The notes under the pieces were generated by a model. That model searched no databases and had not been told where the DNA came from. It saw nothing but the letters and a program-made list of their open reading frames with translations. Below, piece by piece: positions 1 to 11,269 of a DNA stretch of 64,000 nucleotides. The position numbers and the translations under genes are program-made. The stretch comes from Isoetes taiwanensis. Taxonomy: Eukaryota; Streptophyta; Lycopodiopsida; Isoetales; Isoetaceae. The stretch spans positions 3,840,990-3,904,989 of the forward strand of contig JAJEKV010000074.1 in the NCBI GenBank assembly GCA_021234155.1, in the 5' to 3' direction. Each line of letters begins with the position of its first letter. Position 1 is the stretch's first letter.

Positions 1-1
1 A

Positions 2-502
2 GACATAAGCTATCTTCGCGCCGGAGCAGTATCTGTCTATTGCAGCAGTGTATCTTCCGAATGCAAAATGGACAAGTCTGCAGCACACAGAGATAAGGTC
101 TCTTCTAAACCCCATGCTAGATCTACTTCTTTGCACCATAGCTCCAAGCCTGTAAGCCATCAGGAAGGAAAAGGGGATTTTTTTCCTAGCAGATCAACCC
201 CAGACAGAGCAAAGCATGTGTCATATGAAGAGGCTATTTGTTCTGGGATGGTGTCCTTTTTTGAACCTGATCAGAAGTTCCTTGAAGAAGACAGAATACC
301 TATTTTAAATTCCAGAGGATCAAAAAGGAAGACAAATATGCAAAGTCCTAGCTCTTTGAAGCCTGGAAAGGCCATTCCTAGTCCTGTAGAAGTTGTAGAT
401 GTAAGATGCAAATGTTACAGTGCTGAAAAAGGCCACCATTCTTCTCATTCTCAGAGAAGACAGGATGCATCCAAAACATCTGGTTTTTGGAGACAGATTT
501 AG
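2..502 (+). CDS. Possible terminal exon of an unidentified gene, 5' end outside window
   Basis: The frame is open from base 2 to a TAG at 500-502, so it is cut by the window edge. An internal ATG lies at 68 (144 codons from there). A plausible splice acceptor (pyrimidine-rich stretch then TTGCAG) ends at 45, so this could be a last exon. The product is hydrophilic and rich in Ser, Lys, His and Arg, with no transmembrane segment and no domain I recognise. It looks like the disordered tail of a larger protein. There is no homology support. A chance open frame is the main alternative. Confidence 0.33.
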   Translation, partial: DISYLRAGAVSVYCSSVSSECKMDKSAAHRDKVSSKPHARSTSLHHSSKPVSHQEGKGDFFPSRSTPDRAKHVSYEEAICSGMVSFFEPDQKFLEEDRIPILNSRGSKRKTNMQSPSSLKPGKAIPSPVEVVDVRCKCYSAEKGHHSSHSQRRQDASKTSGFWRQI

Positions 503-1365
503 CATCATAAGTTACTAGTGTATACCACAACATCATACTGCCATAGATATTTTTTTTGTCATACATGTTTGTATAATATCAACAATGTTTCATATGATAA
601 GAAAGAGTATATGATTCTGGAATTCTCTTGCTGATTGTTAACTGATGATTGTGGCAGTGATTAGGTACATGAGACTAGTGAAATACTGGCGCGTAGCGCG
701 CATTCTTTGCAAATTTGCTGCTTCTACATTAGATTCTGATGATTGAGTGCTATTAGTGCCACAAATGATGATGATCTCTATGCTGTAACAGGTACAATAC
801 TCTTATACAACACTATTTTAATCCAACCTTGTGATCTAGCTGAGTTTTTTAGGAGTCAATGGAACTGGACACATCTGACAGTCTGTTGAAAATGATTATG
901 TTAAGAAGGAAGTGGCTTGATTAACAAGATCTAGTGCTTTTTAATGGTGGTTGATGGTTATAAAGACAACCAAACGACAGACATAATTAACTCATAGCAA
1001 GTGCATCCCACCCAGATGACAGACTTGCATTGTGTTTAATATAACGGATGCATGATGGCGTTTTTAATTGAGCATTTCAAGTCTTCCTAGCTAACGCCCA
1101 AGCAAAAAAGACAACCCAACTGCCATTGACAAAATGGTTCACATTTTTTCAACCCCCTTTTCATTTTTTACATGAGTGCCAAGACAAAAATAGCATTTTA
1201 TTATGGCTCCAAACTCTGCAAAGCTGGGAGCCTAGTAGACACTATGCTTTGTCGCCTTTTACGACCACTAGTTAGGATATGCATGCACACGTAATTGTGG
1301 CCTCCTCAGATTGTTAGAAAATTGTTGGTGGCCGCATCACAACCACGCAAATTTAGTAAATATTC
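503..1365. other. AT-rich intergenic DNA
   Basis: No gene is supported here. The only structured element is the GC-rich hairpin and CTAG at 675-701, listed separately. If the first open frame is a real last exon, its 3' UTR would fall in the first few hundred bases. Confidence 0.5.
675..701 (-). mobile_element. Helitron-type 3' terminus
   Basis: Read on the minus strand, a short GC-only hairpin (arms GCGCG and CGCGC around a 3-base loop, 689-701) is followed after 10 bases by CTAG and then T. Plant Helitrons end in exactly this way: a GC-rich hairpin 6-12 bases before CTRR, inserted 5' of T. The body would run to higher coordinates. I could not identify its 5' TC end and see no Rep/helicase, so it would be non-autonomous. 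Confidence 0.5.
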
Positions 1366-1481
1366 TCCCCCTCTCCATTAGGATAGGTGTAATGTTCCCA
1401 TGTAGGACATTTCTTGAGGCCAAGCCCCTACCCCAAGAAATGTCCTGCATTGGAACATTACCCCTATCGTAATGGCTGGGG
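1366..1481. repeat. Foldback repeat 1
   Basis: The left arm (about 1366-1416) is the imperfect reverse complement of the right arm (about 1434-1481). The core TAATGTTCCCATG..GGACATTTCTTG pairs with CAAGAAATGTCC..GGAACATTA with only two mismatches over 27 bases. Pairing then continues outwards through GGATAGG/CCTATC. The loop is about 17 bases. It resembles a small foldback transposon. Confidence 0.7.
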
Positions 1482-1602
1482 ATATGACATTTAACCACAT
1501 TTCAGGCTTAGATTATAAACTAGTATGTCCAAAAAGTGTCTTCTCTCCTATCACATAGACTAAAATCTGTGAAATTGTGCCATGTCAACGTGAAATATCA
1601 CA

Positions 1603-1688
1603 ATTATGTTCCCTTCATGGGACATTATGTGGGTTCAGGCACTGCAGAGCCCAAACCCCACGTAAAGTCCCATGAGGGAACATTATAA
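1603..1688. repeat. Foldback repeat 2, related to repeat 1
   Basis: The arms 1603-1640 and 1649-1688 pair with roughly five mismatches and small gaps around an 8-base loop. The outer sequence (TAATGTTCCC then CATGGGAC) resembles the tips of the foldback repeat 120 bases upstream, so the two may belong to one family. Confidence 0.6.
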
Positions 1689-3789
1689 CACCAATATTCG
1701 TCTTTGGTCCTACCAGCATTAGTCCTTGGTCCTCCTCCATTCGCCATAATGACTAACCACTAGACCTAGGAATTTACAACATGCAAGCTCCTATACATAT
1801 AGTGGATTATGTGCATGACATAGGAAGTAACTTATGCCTTGTAACATGCAATCTAGTCTTTTTCATTCTCAAGTTTCATTTGCATCACAAAGATTAAATG
1901 AATAATATAATGCCACATACTACAAATCAGTCTCTGAAGCCAACAAATCAAATACAAAAAATGTTGTATATGCTAGATGATGTGCCAATCTTAGCAAGCA
2001 CTGTAAATCAAATTTAGACATTGGTTAATAGTATCTTATTCTATTCCTTTGAATCCACTCTACCTCCCTTAAATTTCTTTCTTTTTGTTGCATGACCAGC
2101 CCCTCTATTTTGGGAGGTCTGTTTTCTCATATTTTATGGCCTGATGTAGTGATGTGCAAGCTCTAAAACAATATAAGAGTTTTGTCAACAAGAAGAAGGC
2201 ATGTTACATAGCGCAACACCATATTTTTCTCTTTATGCACAACTGCTAAGGCATTTTTCAGAGTCTTAAACCCATGCTCATGGCAACATCTCATTAGAAT
2301 ATTCGATACACTAATTGATTCAGCTATATAATCCTCACATGATACTAACTAATGCAATGTAACAAATAGATTTCATCTTGACTATCATGATGACTCAACT
2401 CTTATAATCCTCACGTGATACTAACTAATGCAATGTAACAAATAGGTTTCATCTTGACTATCATGTGAGAAGATGATGTTCAAAGGTTTAACTGGTTTTA
2501 CCTTTTAGATGATCTCGTAAAATGTAATAATCTGACACCTCTAGATCAGTATATTTTGAAGATATCAACTCACTTATAAGACACACAACAAGCATAGGTG
2601 CCTATGTGTACGTGCATGTGATGTGGATAAGAGCATGTTGCCAATTATTTGTTCTTTAGGTTTTTTTCCTCGCTCTTCCATGAATAAACTGAAAAGCACC
2701 TATAGAATTCATTTGGATTACATAAAGGCTGACAAAATATACATGTTTTAAATGGACTACATTTCCAACAAAATAGCATAGCCAATCCCAAGATGACTAT
2801 ATGAGTTGCCCGATTGGATGGAAGATTGTACTATGTACTTAGTGCATAGAATTCCAAATCAAGTAGCACAGAGGAATAAAATGCTAACAACTATGTCTCA
2901 CAATTTCAATTTTGTTCTTTCTGAAGAATCAAATATTGTCATCTAGCAATTCTGATTATGTATATTTTGTCGGCTTGTCATGTATCAGGACAACTGTGTC
3001 ATACAATTTGAAGAATCGAGTCTTCTTTATGAAGAATAAAATCCACTATCAATCCTGGCATCCACCAAGTGCTCCATTTGATAGGTTGGACATAAACTAG
3101 TGCTACTTTGACATATTATTCTTGTTTTTATGTGGCCGCAAATGTTCGCTCTCCATCTAACCATAGTTATATATGCTTTATTCTTATGTTCGCTTGGACA
3201 ATTTCGTTCATCCAAATACATCTTTTCCTAAGACTACTCTTGCTCCACGTCCAAAACTTCTATAGTATATGAAGAGATATAGTTTGAGTGATAACAAAAC
3301 CGACGAATGTCGTAGATATTATGCACTACAGGACAAAGTACCCTCAAAATTTAGTGGGGCAATAATGGCCCTACTATGATAGCAACTTCTTGTTGACACT
3401 TAACATTTTATTAAAATAGATAGACCCTTTAAAATCTAGCATTTTGTTAGATATTATTTTTAACGTCTATCGAGGATCCTACATATATTTTTTATAGAAA
3501 TGGTTTCCTATTTTTCTTCTTTCTCTTGTTACGACTATAGAAGAAAATGAACGACATACACTCAAGATTTGTCCACCCTTAAAGACTATCAGATGGAAAT
3601 TTGTAGCTTTCTTCCCGCATCAAACCCTATTACACACTTCTGAAGTAGTTTCCCAGACATTTTATATACTAGAAGTGCTAGAGAAACGTGTACAATTGCT
3701 TGAGCAAAAACACCAAGAACATGCAGTTTGATGTGTACATGTTTCTCAGAGGCTCATTACTGTCAAGGTCTTTACCTCGAAAACCCTTC
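1689..3789. other. Intergenic DNA without recognised genes
   Basis: Both strands hold only short frames without family resemblance. A two-copy tandem duplication at 2327-2465 is listed separately. Confidence 0.5.
2327..2465. repeat. Two-copy tandem duplication, 76-bp period
   Basis: A block starting TATAATCCTCAC and ending GACTATCATG occurs at 2327-2389 and again at 2403-2465, with about two differences over 63 bases. The spacer is 13 bases. Confidence 0.85.
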
Positions 3790-4290
3790 AGGCTAAAAGT
3801 GACAATAAATATGACACAAGTAATAAAATCCAAATGGGAATAGATATGTTAATAGAGTGACGCAATAATGACAAAGGAAATGACAAAAAGGGCGTGTAAA
3901 TGTGGCCGTAACGTGACAAAAAATATAATAATAGACATGGTTTTTGACAGAACTATGTATCAAAAATGTGACAATAGACTAACTTACCATGTGTCAAAAA
4001 TATGACAATAGACTGGCTTTATAATGAAAAAAGTAGTGACAATGAAATGATATGAATTTGACCATAATGTGCCAACAAAATGTCACAACTATGAAAAGAA
4101 AGTTGGAGAAACGAATGATATAAATGTGTCAACAGTGTGACCCTAGAATACCTCAAATGTGGCACAAGGGTGAGAATATGGTAACAAAAAAGTGGCTAAA
4201 TAAAATGACAATAAAATGACAAAAAATCTGATTTTAAAGTGACAATAGGCTGACTTTACAAATGACAAATAAGATGACAACAACTTTTCA
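3790..4290. repeat. Degenerate TGACA-rich repeat tract
   Basis: Short blocks around (A)GTGACAATA or ATGACAAAA recur irregularly on the plus strand for about 500 bases, some with a longer shared context (ACAATAGACTGRCTTTA at about 3970, 4010 and 4245). It looks like a decayed short-period satellite. No coding frame survives. Confidence 0.5.
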
Positions 4291-4299
4291 AGAATATAA

Positions 4300-6787
4300 A
4301 GATGTCATCAATAATGTGCTTCATCGTCATTATTAAACTCTAATGTAGTCCTATCAATCAGATTTCAACGTGATTACACTGGGTACAACATGGATTGCAA
4401 TATACCACCTTGGGTTAACAGGGTTTTGGGTAAATAAAATATGTTCAACTTGTATAGGTAAATAAATGGCTTATTCATATCTCCAAGAATCTGAGTTGAA
4501 TCAATATCCTAAAAACCCTAAGGATGTGATTTTATAGTGTGATTTTTGCCTCTATAAACAACTTTGAAATACTTTGCCTTTAAGATGGTTACATGAAATG
4601 AATAGAAATCAACATCAATGATATTAAGGATTTTGGAACATAATTAAGACCACTAGTATGGCGTTCCAGCATAATATACAGTATGAATACATATATTATA
4701 CTGCCACATATCGCCTTAAAGACATGTACTTGGAAACTGCAAAGGGTTGCACCCTAGGGGGCAACTTCTTATGTTGCACATGCCTTTAAACATGTGCATA
4801 TAACTCTTTTTGCCACATGGCAAAACCACACATGACATTTTAGCCCTAACCCTAAAAAGGTCATGTTAAAGGAACAAAAGGGAAACTCTAAACCTTTTCC
4901 CTTTTCGCATTCCAGCTTCCAAGAGCAATTCCGGCCAAGTGCTAGCGCTATTTCGCATTGCCAGATCCTGCCAAGTTGGCTTTGCACAACAGATCTCCCG
5001 GATTCAGTCGCCTTCGACCCGAACAGAAGCATGGGCACTTTCTGAGGAGCTGGAGCAAGTCAAGGATCATGTAGGGGAGGGTGCCCATATATGCCGCACT
5101 TAGTGTTAGAACTTTCGTAACTCTAGATTCCTGCATCAATTTTGGACAAATGAGACATCAATCGAAAGAGGACGAGCTCACCTATCTATCATTTGAAAAA
5201 ATCAGATTTGGAGTTCCTAAGAAGAAGTTACGAGCCTTGAAAGTAGGGTAGGTTGCCTGCCCATCTCACCGCACCAATTGCCCATCCACTGCGCACCAAG
5301 TAGCCATCAACTGTATTTGAGGATTCCCGAGGAGACCCAAAGGTGCCAACGCATATGAAAAGAAAGCTCTTGAAGAGGGCTTGGGGATGCACCAATCCAC
5401 GTGTCAATCCGACATTGGTGGAGAAAGTTACACACAATTGAAGGGCAAGGTGCGCAATCTGAGGGGGGGATAGGGATGCGGGAAGCAAGAGTGCGCGGAT
5501 TGAGCAGAAGAGTCGGGCACTGCGCTGATAGTGGACACCCTCCCCTAAATAGCAATTTGGTTATGCAATGCCGACTTCAAGCCCGGCAATAAGCTGGATT
5601 AGCATGTTAATTAGCCTTAGAGGCCTTATAGGTTCTGAGATCACAAGCCCTAACAAAGGAACCTAACCATGTATATTTAGGTAGATCCCGAGGTAGATAG
5701 ATTAGATGTTATTCTATATTTCAGTTCTATGGATAATGATGTTTTATTCTATGTGCACTCCTGTGTATTGGGCAGGGGAGTAGAGACCCTGGAAATCTTA
5801 GTAGATGATGTATCTAGATAGCCTTATTAATTCCCCCACCACGGCACGTGCATAGGAGCACACTTTGGTTGTGGGTGGGGGCTAGATTGGCAGATAAGGA
5901 GGACATGTCCCATTACAGATTGATCCTTCTGGTATGTAAAGCCTACCTGGGATCTTAGCGGGCTAAGCCTGATGGTTTTCCACTGAGTGTGGGCAAGGCA
6001 TGGGCTCGACACATCTTGGGTGATGCGTCACCTTCAATGGGGTTCAAGTCGTGGACGAGCAGTGGCTCTCTAGCCCCCTATAATGGGCATGCGTACCTCT
6101 GGAGGGAGTGATCTCCTCCTGCCTCATCGGGACTAGGGAGATGTAACCAGGAATAGCCCTTTTGGCTATGCACTCGGCAGGCTACGGTCAAGTCCCAAGA
6201 GTTAGCAATCTATTCTGCAAAGTATGCACAGGAGGGGCGGATGAAGCGGACTACCCAATGACCATGTTCTATGCCAGCCCAGTCCATTGTTATGAACTCT
6301 GTCTGCATTGACTGCTGGAGACTCAAGCCGTCAATCAATCCCCATGAGCCTGAGCCTTGGGTAGGATTTCCTCCAGGTTGATGTTACCGATGTTGTTACA
6401 GACGTTACAATGAGCCACCCTTCGAGGTGGAACTAAGTGTATTTTGATGTCATATGCTCATGTTTATTAACACTTCCACGCTAGGGACGATCCCCTGTGG
6501 AGGGGGATGAATGACACGTCCATTCTTCTCCATCGATTCCTTGTCAGATAGCAAGGGATTGGTGCCAGGTGGACGGCCTCTGTCAGCTTGTGCGTGGCAG
6601 AGGGATGAACTCCGGCTTCTTATATGATGGGAGCATCATATATGAAGTAGAGGACGTCCACGATGGTATCGAGCAATGATCTTGGTAGACCAAGATCAAC
6701 ACTAGCCAATTTCCTAGTTGCAGCGGCGGTCTAGATCTTCAGTCTTGGGGATGGCAACCCAAGCATGAGCCTCGAAAAATGGGAAAA
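4300..6787. other. Unclassified repeat-like DNA, possibly LTR debris
   Basis: The stretch from about 4740 to 6730 is more GC-rich than its surroundings and carries no family-like coding frame. At 6664-6674 the bases TGGTATCGAGC resemble the initiator-methionine tRNA primer-binding site TGGTATCAGAGC with one base missing, which would put an LTR end just upstream. I could not find a matching second LTR. Everything here is inference from composition and this one motif. Confidence 0.3.
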
Positions 6788-7695
6788 TTATTCCGTCCAT
6801 GCCACTACGTCTTGGTGTGCTAATCTTAGAAATACTTGAATTGCCTCGTCTAACCTGCTACATTTAGCATACATGCCAACAAGTGCACTTCCTACAACTG
6901 CGTGTGGTGCATATTTCAAAATTTGCCCATGGACAAGCTTGGCTTGATCTATTGCTCCCATGCTGGCACATACTTGTAAGATAACTGTAAAAGTGACTTC
7001 ATTTGGACTCACGTTCCAGTAAGTTTGTAATGGCAGAAGACCTTCATCATACGGCAAATACCCCGCAATCATGCCATTCCATGCTACTACATTTGTTTTT
7101 TGGCCCTTATATTGTACAACAAGCCCTGCAAGACTTTGCATGCCTCCTCTATATTTCCACATTTGCTATACATATCTAACAAGGTATTGGCTTTATAAAT
7201 ATCAACTTGAAGCCCCGGTTTCTAAAGACACCCATGGATGAGCTTCCCTTGTTCCAATTTACTTGCAAGGAACACCTTTAAGACACAAGAAAATGTGATC
7301 TCATTTGGTTTTATTCCAATTTCTTGCATTTTCTGAAAAAATTCTAGCGTCAAATGCCCTTCACCATCTTGGTTACATCCTACAATCAATGTGTTCCATG
7401 CTACAACATTTGGTTCAATACCTTCATGGCTCATCTTCTCAAAACATATCAGGGCTGGAAGGCCTCCATTTAGATGCATGAGCTGCAATCATCGCATTCC
7501 ATGACACCACTTGTATGAGTGGGCAATGTGTCAAAAAGCTCTGCATGCTTCTTCAAGGCTGTTACATTTGAAATACATATGAAGTACAGTATCTAAAAGC
7601 GGATCTGATTGTAATCCACATTTAACGATGTAGCCATGGATTACTCTTCTCTGAGGAAGATCCTTCCTCATTATGCATGCTTTAAGGGCAGCACA
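6788..7695 (-). pseudogene. PLS-type PPR pseudogene
   Basis: Three consecutive minus-strand frames carry PPR text. They are 7700-7530 (AALKACIMRKDL..HGYIVKCGLQSD..HMYFKC), 7488-7222 (NVVAWNTLIVGCNQDGEG..IGIKPNEITFSCVLK) and about 7213-6788 (LLDMYSKCGNIEEACKV..NVVAWNGMIAGY..NEVTFTVILQVC..GMYAKCSRLDEAIQVF). Frameshifts near 7540, 7200 and 7130, plus stops, separate them, so no functional protein can be made. About four to five repeats remain, and neither an N-terminus nor an E/DYW tail is visible. It is similar in style to the intact PPR gene at 47.7 kb but on the other strand and clearly diverged. It is probably a decayed duplicate of a PPR gene. Confidence 0.88.
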
Positions 7696-8921
7696 CAAGT
7701 ATAGCTACTACTTTGATGCACACATGATGCTTGCATTCTATGGAATAATTCGAGGGCCATCGAGGATAAGATAATTTATTATTTCTCGAAAAAGTTTCAG
7801 CCCATGTACATGCACTGGTTTTACAATCTTGAAGAATACTTTATTTGCATCCTATGGTAGGTAAAACAAAATTGAAATTGAATACTTTATTTGCATCCTA
7901 TGGTAGGTAAAACAAAATTGAAATTGAATCCAATCTACTATGTATAATGAGCAGCTGGACTTGCTAGCCTTCTTTCAAGTTTCTTTGGTTTTCACATCCT
8001 TGAAGAAGGCAATATGCATTGTCTCTTGTTATTTAAATCCCTTGCTGGAGCATGACTTATGCAGTCCCAAGTGCTTCAATAAGCAAACCTCGTTCACATC
8101 GTCAAAGAATCGGTAGAAGTCGCCGAAGAACGTAATTCAAAAATTCAAAAAAATTTATACCTTCTTTTACTTTTATCTGAGAGTGCAGCTCCAAACTGGA
8201 GTGATAGTGCAAACAACCCAGCTGATAATAATTTCTGTCTTCTTTCAAGTTACCTTACACAGATGTCCTGTTGCCTTTGTGCATGAAGCCATGGCAACTC
8301 ATTTGCTGTGTAATTGGTTCACACAAAAACACATCTGCCTTGCCCTTTGTGAATTTTCAAACTGAAAATAACACTTGGAATGCTATCAAATGCAAATGTG
8401 GCTATGTTCCTGAGGTTGACACTCCATCATCAAGATTCCAACGTTTGGCATATGCCTCTACACAACCCACTTCTCTTTGGTTAAAAATTTGTCGAGAACA
8501 ATGAGCTACAGAAATTCCTGCACATTTACCTAGAAAAACTTATAAAAGCTGGTGAGCATCTAGGATTTGAATCCTCTGGCGGATGGAGTGCTCTTTGATC
8601 ATCAGATTCCTGATCTACTATGTATATCAAATTGGCGGTTGTTAGACTAAGATTTTTCATTCATGGCAGTATTCAATAAAATTTCTGTTTTAAATGACAA
8701 CTTTAGAAGAAAGGGCTGTTAATGCTATAACTGTCCATAAAAACATGAGGCCCTCTACTTTCCAATGGTTGGAAACCTAGCAGCCCACAAGTCCACAAAT
8801 GAGAGCAAGCTTTTATTCACCCTGTTCTTTAGCATTGCTTCCGTTGTAAGATGTAGTCTAGGAATCACACTATACTTGGTAGATTCGTGGATCCAGCAAG
8901 GGTTGGCAAGGCTCATGATAA
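7696..8921. other. Intergenic DNA
   Basis: There is no recognisable coding region. It contains the exact 46-bp tandem duplication at 7834-7925. The segment before 8922 may be the end of an LTR, because a primer-binding-site sequence follows it. Confidence 0.45.
7834..7925. repeat. Perfect 46-bp tandem duplication
   Basis: The block GAATACTTTATTTGCATCCT...AAATT at 7834-7879 is repeated without change at 7880-7925, which indicates a recent local duplication. Confidence 0.93.
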
Positions 8922-8933
8922 TGGTATCAGAGC
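8922..8933 (+). other. Retrotransposon primer-binding-site sequence
   Basis: TGGTATCAGAGC is the exact 12-base complement to the 3' end of plant initiator-methionine tRNA used by many LTR retrotransposons. An LTR should end a few bases upstream (CTCA at 8912-8915). No gag follows and no second LTR was found. It is therefore either a remnant or a very short non-autonomous element, or else a chance match. Confidence 0.45.
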
Positions 8934-11269
8934 GAGGTTCGTTCTCCTCTGTTGGCAGTTAATGTTGGCAATTAATGACATTAATTGTAGGATGTTGCAC
9001 TTTGAAAGTGATTATGATTGGTAGATGGCTAATCATAATGCATGATGACAATTAGTACTGTTGCCACTTCTTAGTGTTAGAAGTATATCTTGTTTTAGTT
9101 TTACCCTGATGAGTAGGGTATTAGCAACTAAATATTGACATGGAGGTCATGAGGTCATAGAGGTATGATCTACGAGATATACGAAATAACACTAGAGAGA
9201 TGTAAGTGATAGTTAATTGTTACCTATGCAGTCAAATGTTCTGATATGGTCTAAGATCACGATGTCGTGAACTAGGTATATGAGAAGGTGCTCAGTTTAG
9301 TGAATAAAAAGAATCGCTAAAAAAGAACTTGTAATCTTCCATCATGGTATAATGTTTATGACATTAGTTCTTTGCCATTAAAGCCAATCCACCATTATTT
9401 GGAAATTAAACATGAGAAGGATAAATACAAAGAATGAAAGATGAGAAGGATGAATACAAAGAATGATGCATGAGAAAGATGTTGTTGGAGGTAGGTAGCG
9501 AACCATAGTTTAGCCGCATGCCGGAGTGAATAAGCCGGATGTAGAAGGCCACTTCTAATTAACGAAGGAAAAAGGAGATGAAGGAATTACCTAGATCTTT
9601 TAAGAAAATTCATAACCGTTGGATTGCAAAATATGCAATTCGATGGCATGCAATTATTTTGGCTTACGTGATGACATGTGGGCGCTCTAGAATTGCCGCA
9701 AACATTGCACCTCGGGTTAGGCAACCCTGCTAAAAAAGGGGGACAAGTTTTATTTTTACACCATAAATGTGTGCACGACGTTGACATAAATGAGGTTGCC
9801 CTCATATTTTGATATTTTACCAAAATAGCCCCTGTATTTCAATTATTTCCTTAAATGCCTCTAGTCAACAAAATATTATTGTATTATAGCATATTCATCT
9901 AAATGCCTCCAATTTTTTTATGAAATTACCAAAATGCCCCTAAACTATAACAGAATTTACTAAAATGCCCTCGCTTCGTAAAAATGGACACATTAACAAA
10001 TAACTTTAATATAAGATGCTCCCTTTTCTCTCATAAGTAATTTAAATTTGGTAGATCCTATTCTTTGGTGCCTATTTTGACACGTTATTGCATGGCATGC
10101 GGTATAATTCTCAAGAAATTTTTTTGACGCGTATTGAGTTTTGTTGCTTTGCTTTCAAGGCAAGTCAAGGAGGTGCGAAGCTAAACTTGGCCAGAGAGGC
10201 GGATTAAGGAAGCCGCATCCATTGGATTCTGATTCCTGTCGCCACAGTTTCATAGTTTCTCGATCTATCTAGAGTTAGATGCTGTCGGGATTCGGCAATA
10301 CCCTGAAGTTTATGCAGCCCTTTGTTCTACAAACGAGTCTGCTCCCTTCCGTTGTTTTTTTGTTCCCTCTATTCTCTCTCATGGGGTATTCTCTCTCCCT
10401 TCCTTTGTTTTTTTTGTTTTCTTTATTCTCTCTCATGGGGTATTCTCGGAGTACCCCATGAACTATGGCATTTCATTTATTTGTGAAAACTGTTAGTGAT
10501 TATTTTAGTAATACACATTTGGAGAGTGAGAGTAGTACCTCCACCGATGATGCCGGTGGAAACTTATGATGTTACATTACTTTCTTCTGTCTTATAGGCC
10601 TGCTAGGCCTCAACAAGACATAATAAACACCTCACATCACCTCACTCTCTTTTATGTAACAAAACCGAGAGGTAACTATTCATTAGCGCTAGGAGCACCA
10701 ATGAAATAGTGTGCATCATCCCTCTTGGAAATGGACAAGAGGTTGGCTTCAAGGTCTGGTACATGTAGCACGTTCTTAAGGAAGAGCCCGCCTTGTGGTA
10801 GTGCAAGGTTCATACTGCCAACTCCTACAATGTCCAATTTTCCTTTTTCTATCCTTGCTTTTCTGCCTTGAATTGATTGTCAAAACATGACTTTGAACTA
10901 TGATTTAAGCAACTTCACCCTCCTATGTATAATGGGTCACATGAAATTCGTGACCAATATGCATGATCCTCTTCTTTTCCTAAAGTCTAATGAACAAAAT
11001 CTATAAAATGCTAAACTAGTAGTAATACAGGCTTGGGGCAAAATGCTGGTGGGATTTGGTAGAAGAAAGAAAAAGATGAACGGTTAGATAGAGATGAATG
11101 AAAAACAACATGAAACATAGACAATAATGAGAAATAGAATTCAATTTATGATAGGCATAGCACTGGCATGTCCAGTCAGATGATTAAGTATGTTTTACTT
11201 TCTTACCCATGAAAGCCCAATACATGATAGTGATATAGAGAAGCAACAAAGGCTTAGCACATTTTTCCA
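8934..11269. other. Intergenic DNA with small repeats
   Basis: No gene was found. About 9600-9870 resembles 32560-32760 (shared CTAGAATTGC and GGGTTAGGCAA.CCTGCTAAAA), suggesting a dispersed repeat. At 9820-9990 the phrase ACCAAAATGCCCCT and variants recur. At 10371 and 10425 a pyrimidine-rich block ending CTCTCTCATGGGGTATTCTC is duplicated with a 54-base offset. A 9-bp perfect hairpin (CATGGGGTA/TACCCCATG) lies at 10434-10460. Confidence 0.45.

Noticed and set aside
4769-5038. 89-codon minus-strand frame
   Set aside because: Overlapped by frames on both strands. No family text and lies in LTR-like DNA.
8540-8620. tRNA-like sequence around GGATTTGAATCC
   Set aside because: No acceptor stem or cloverleaf could be completed on either strand. 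Only a B-box-like word is present.
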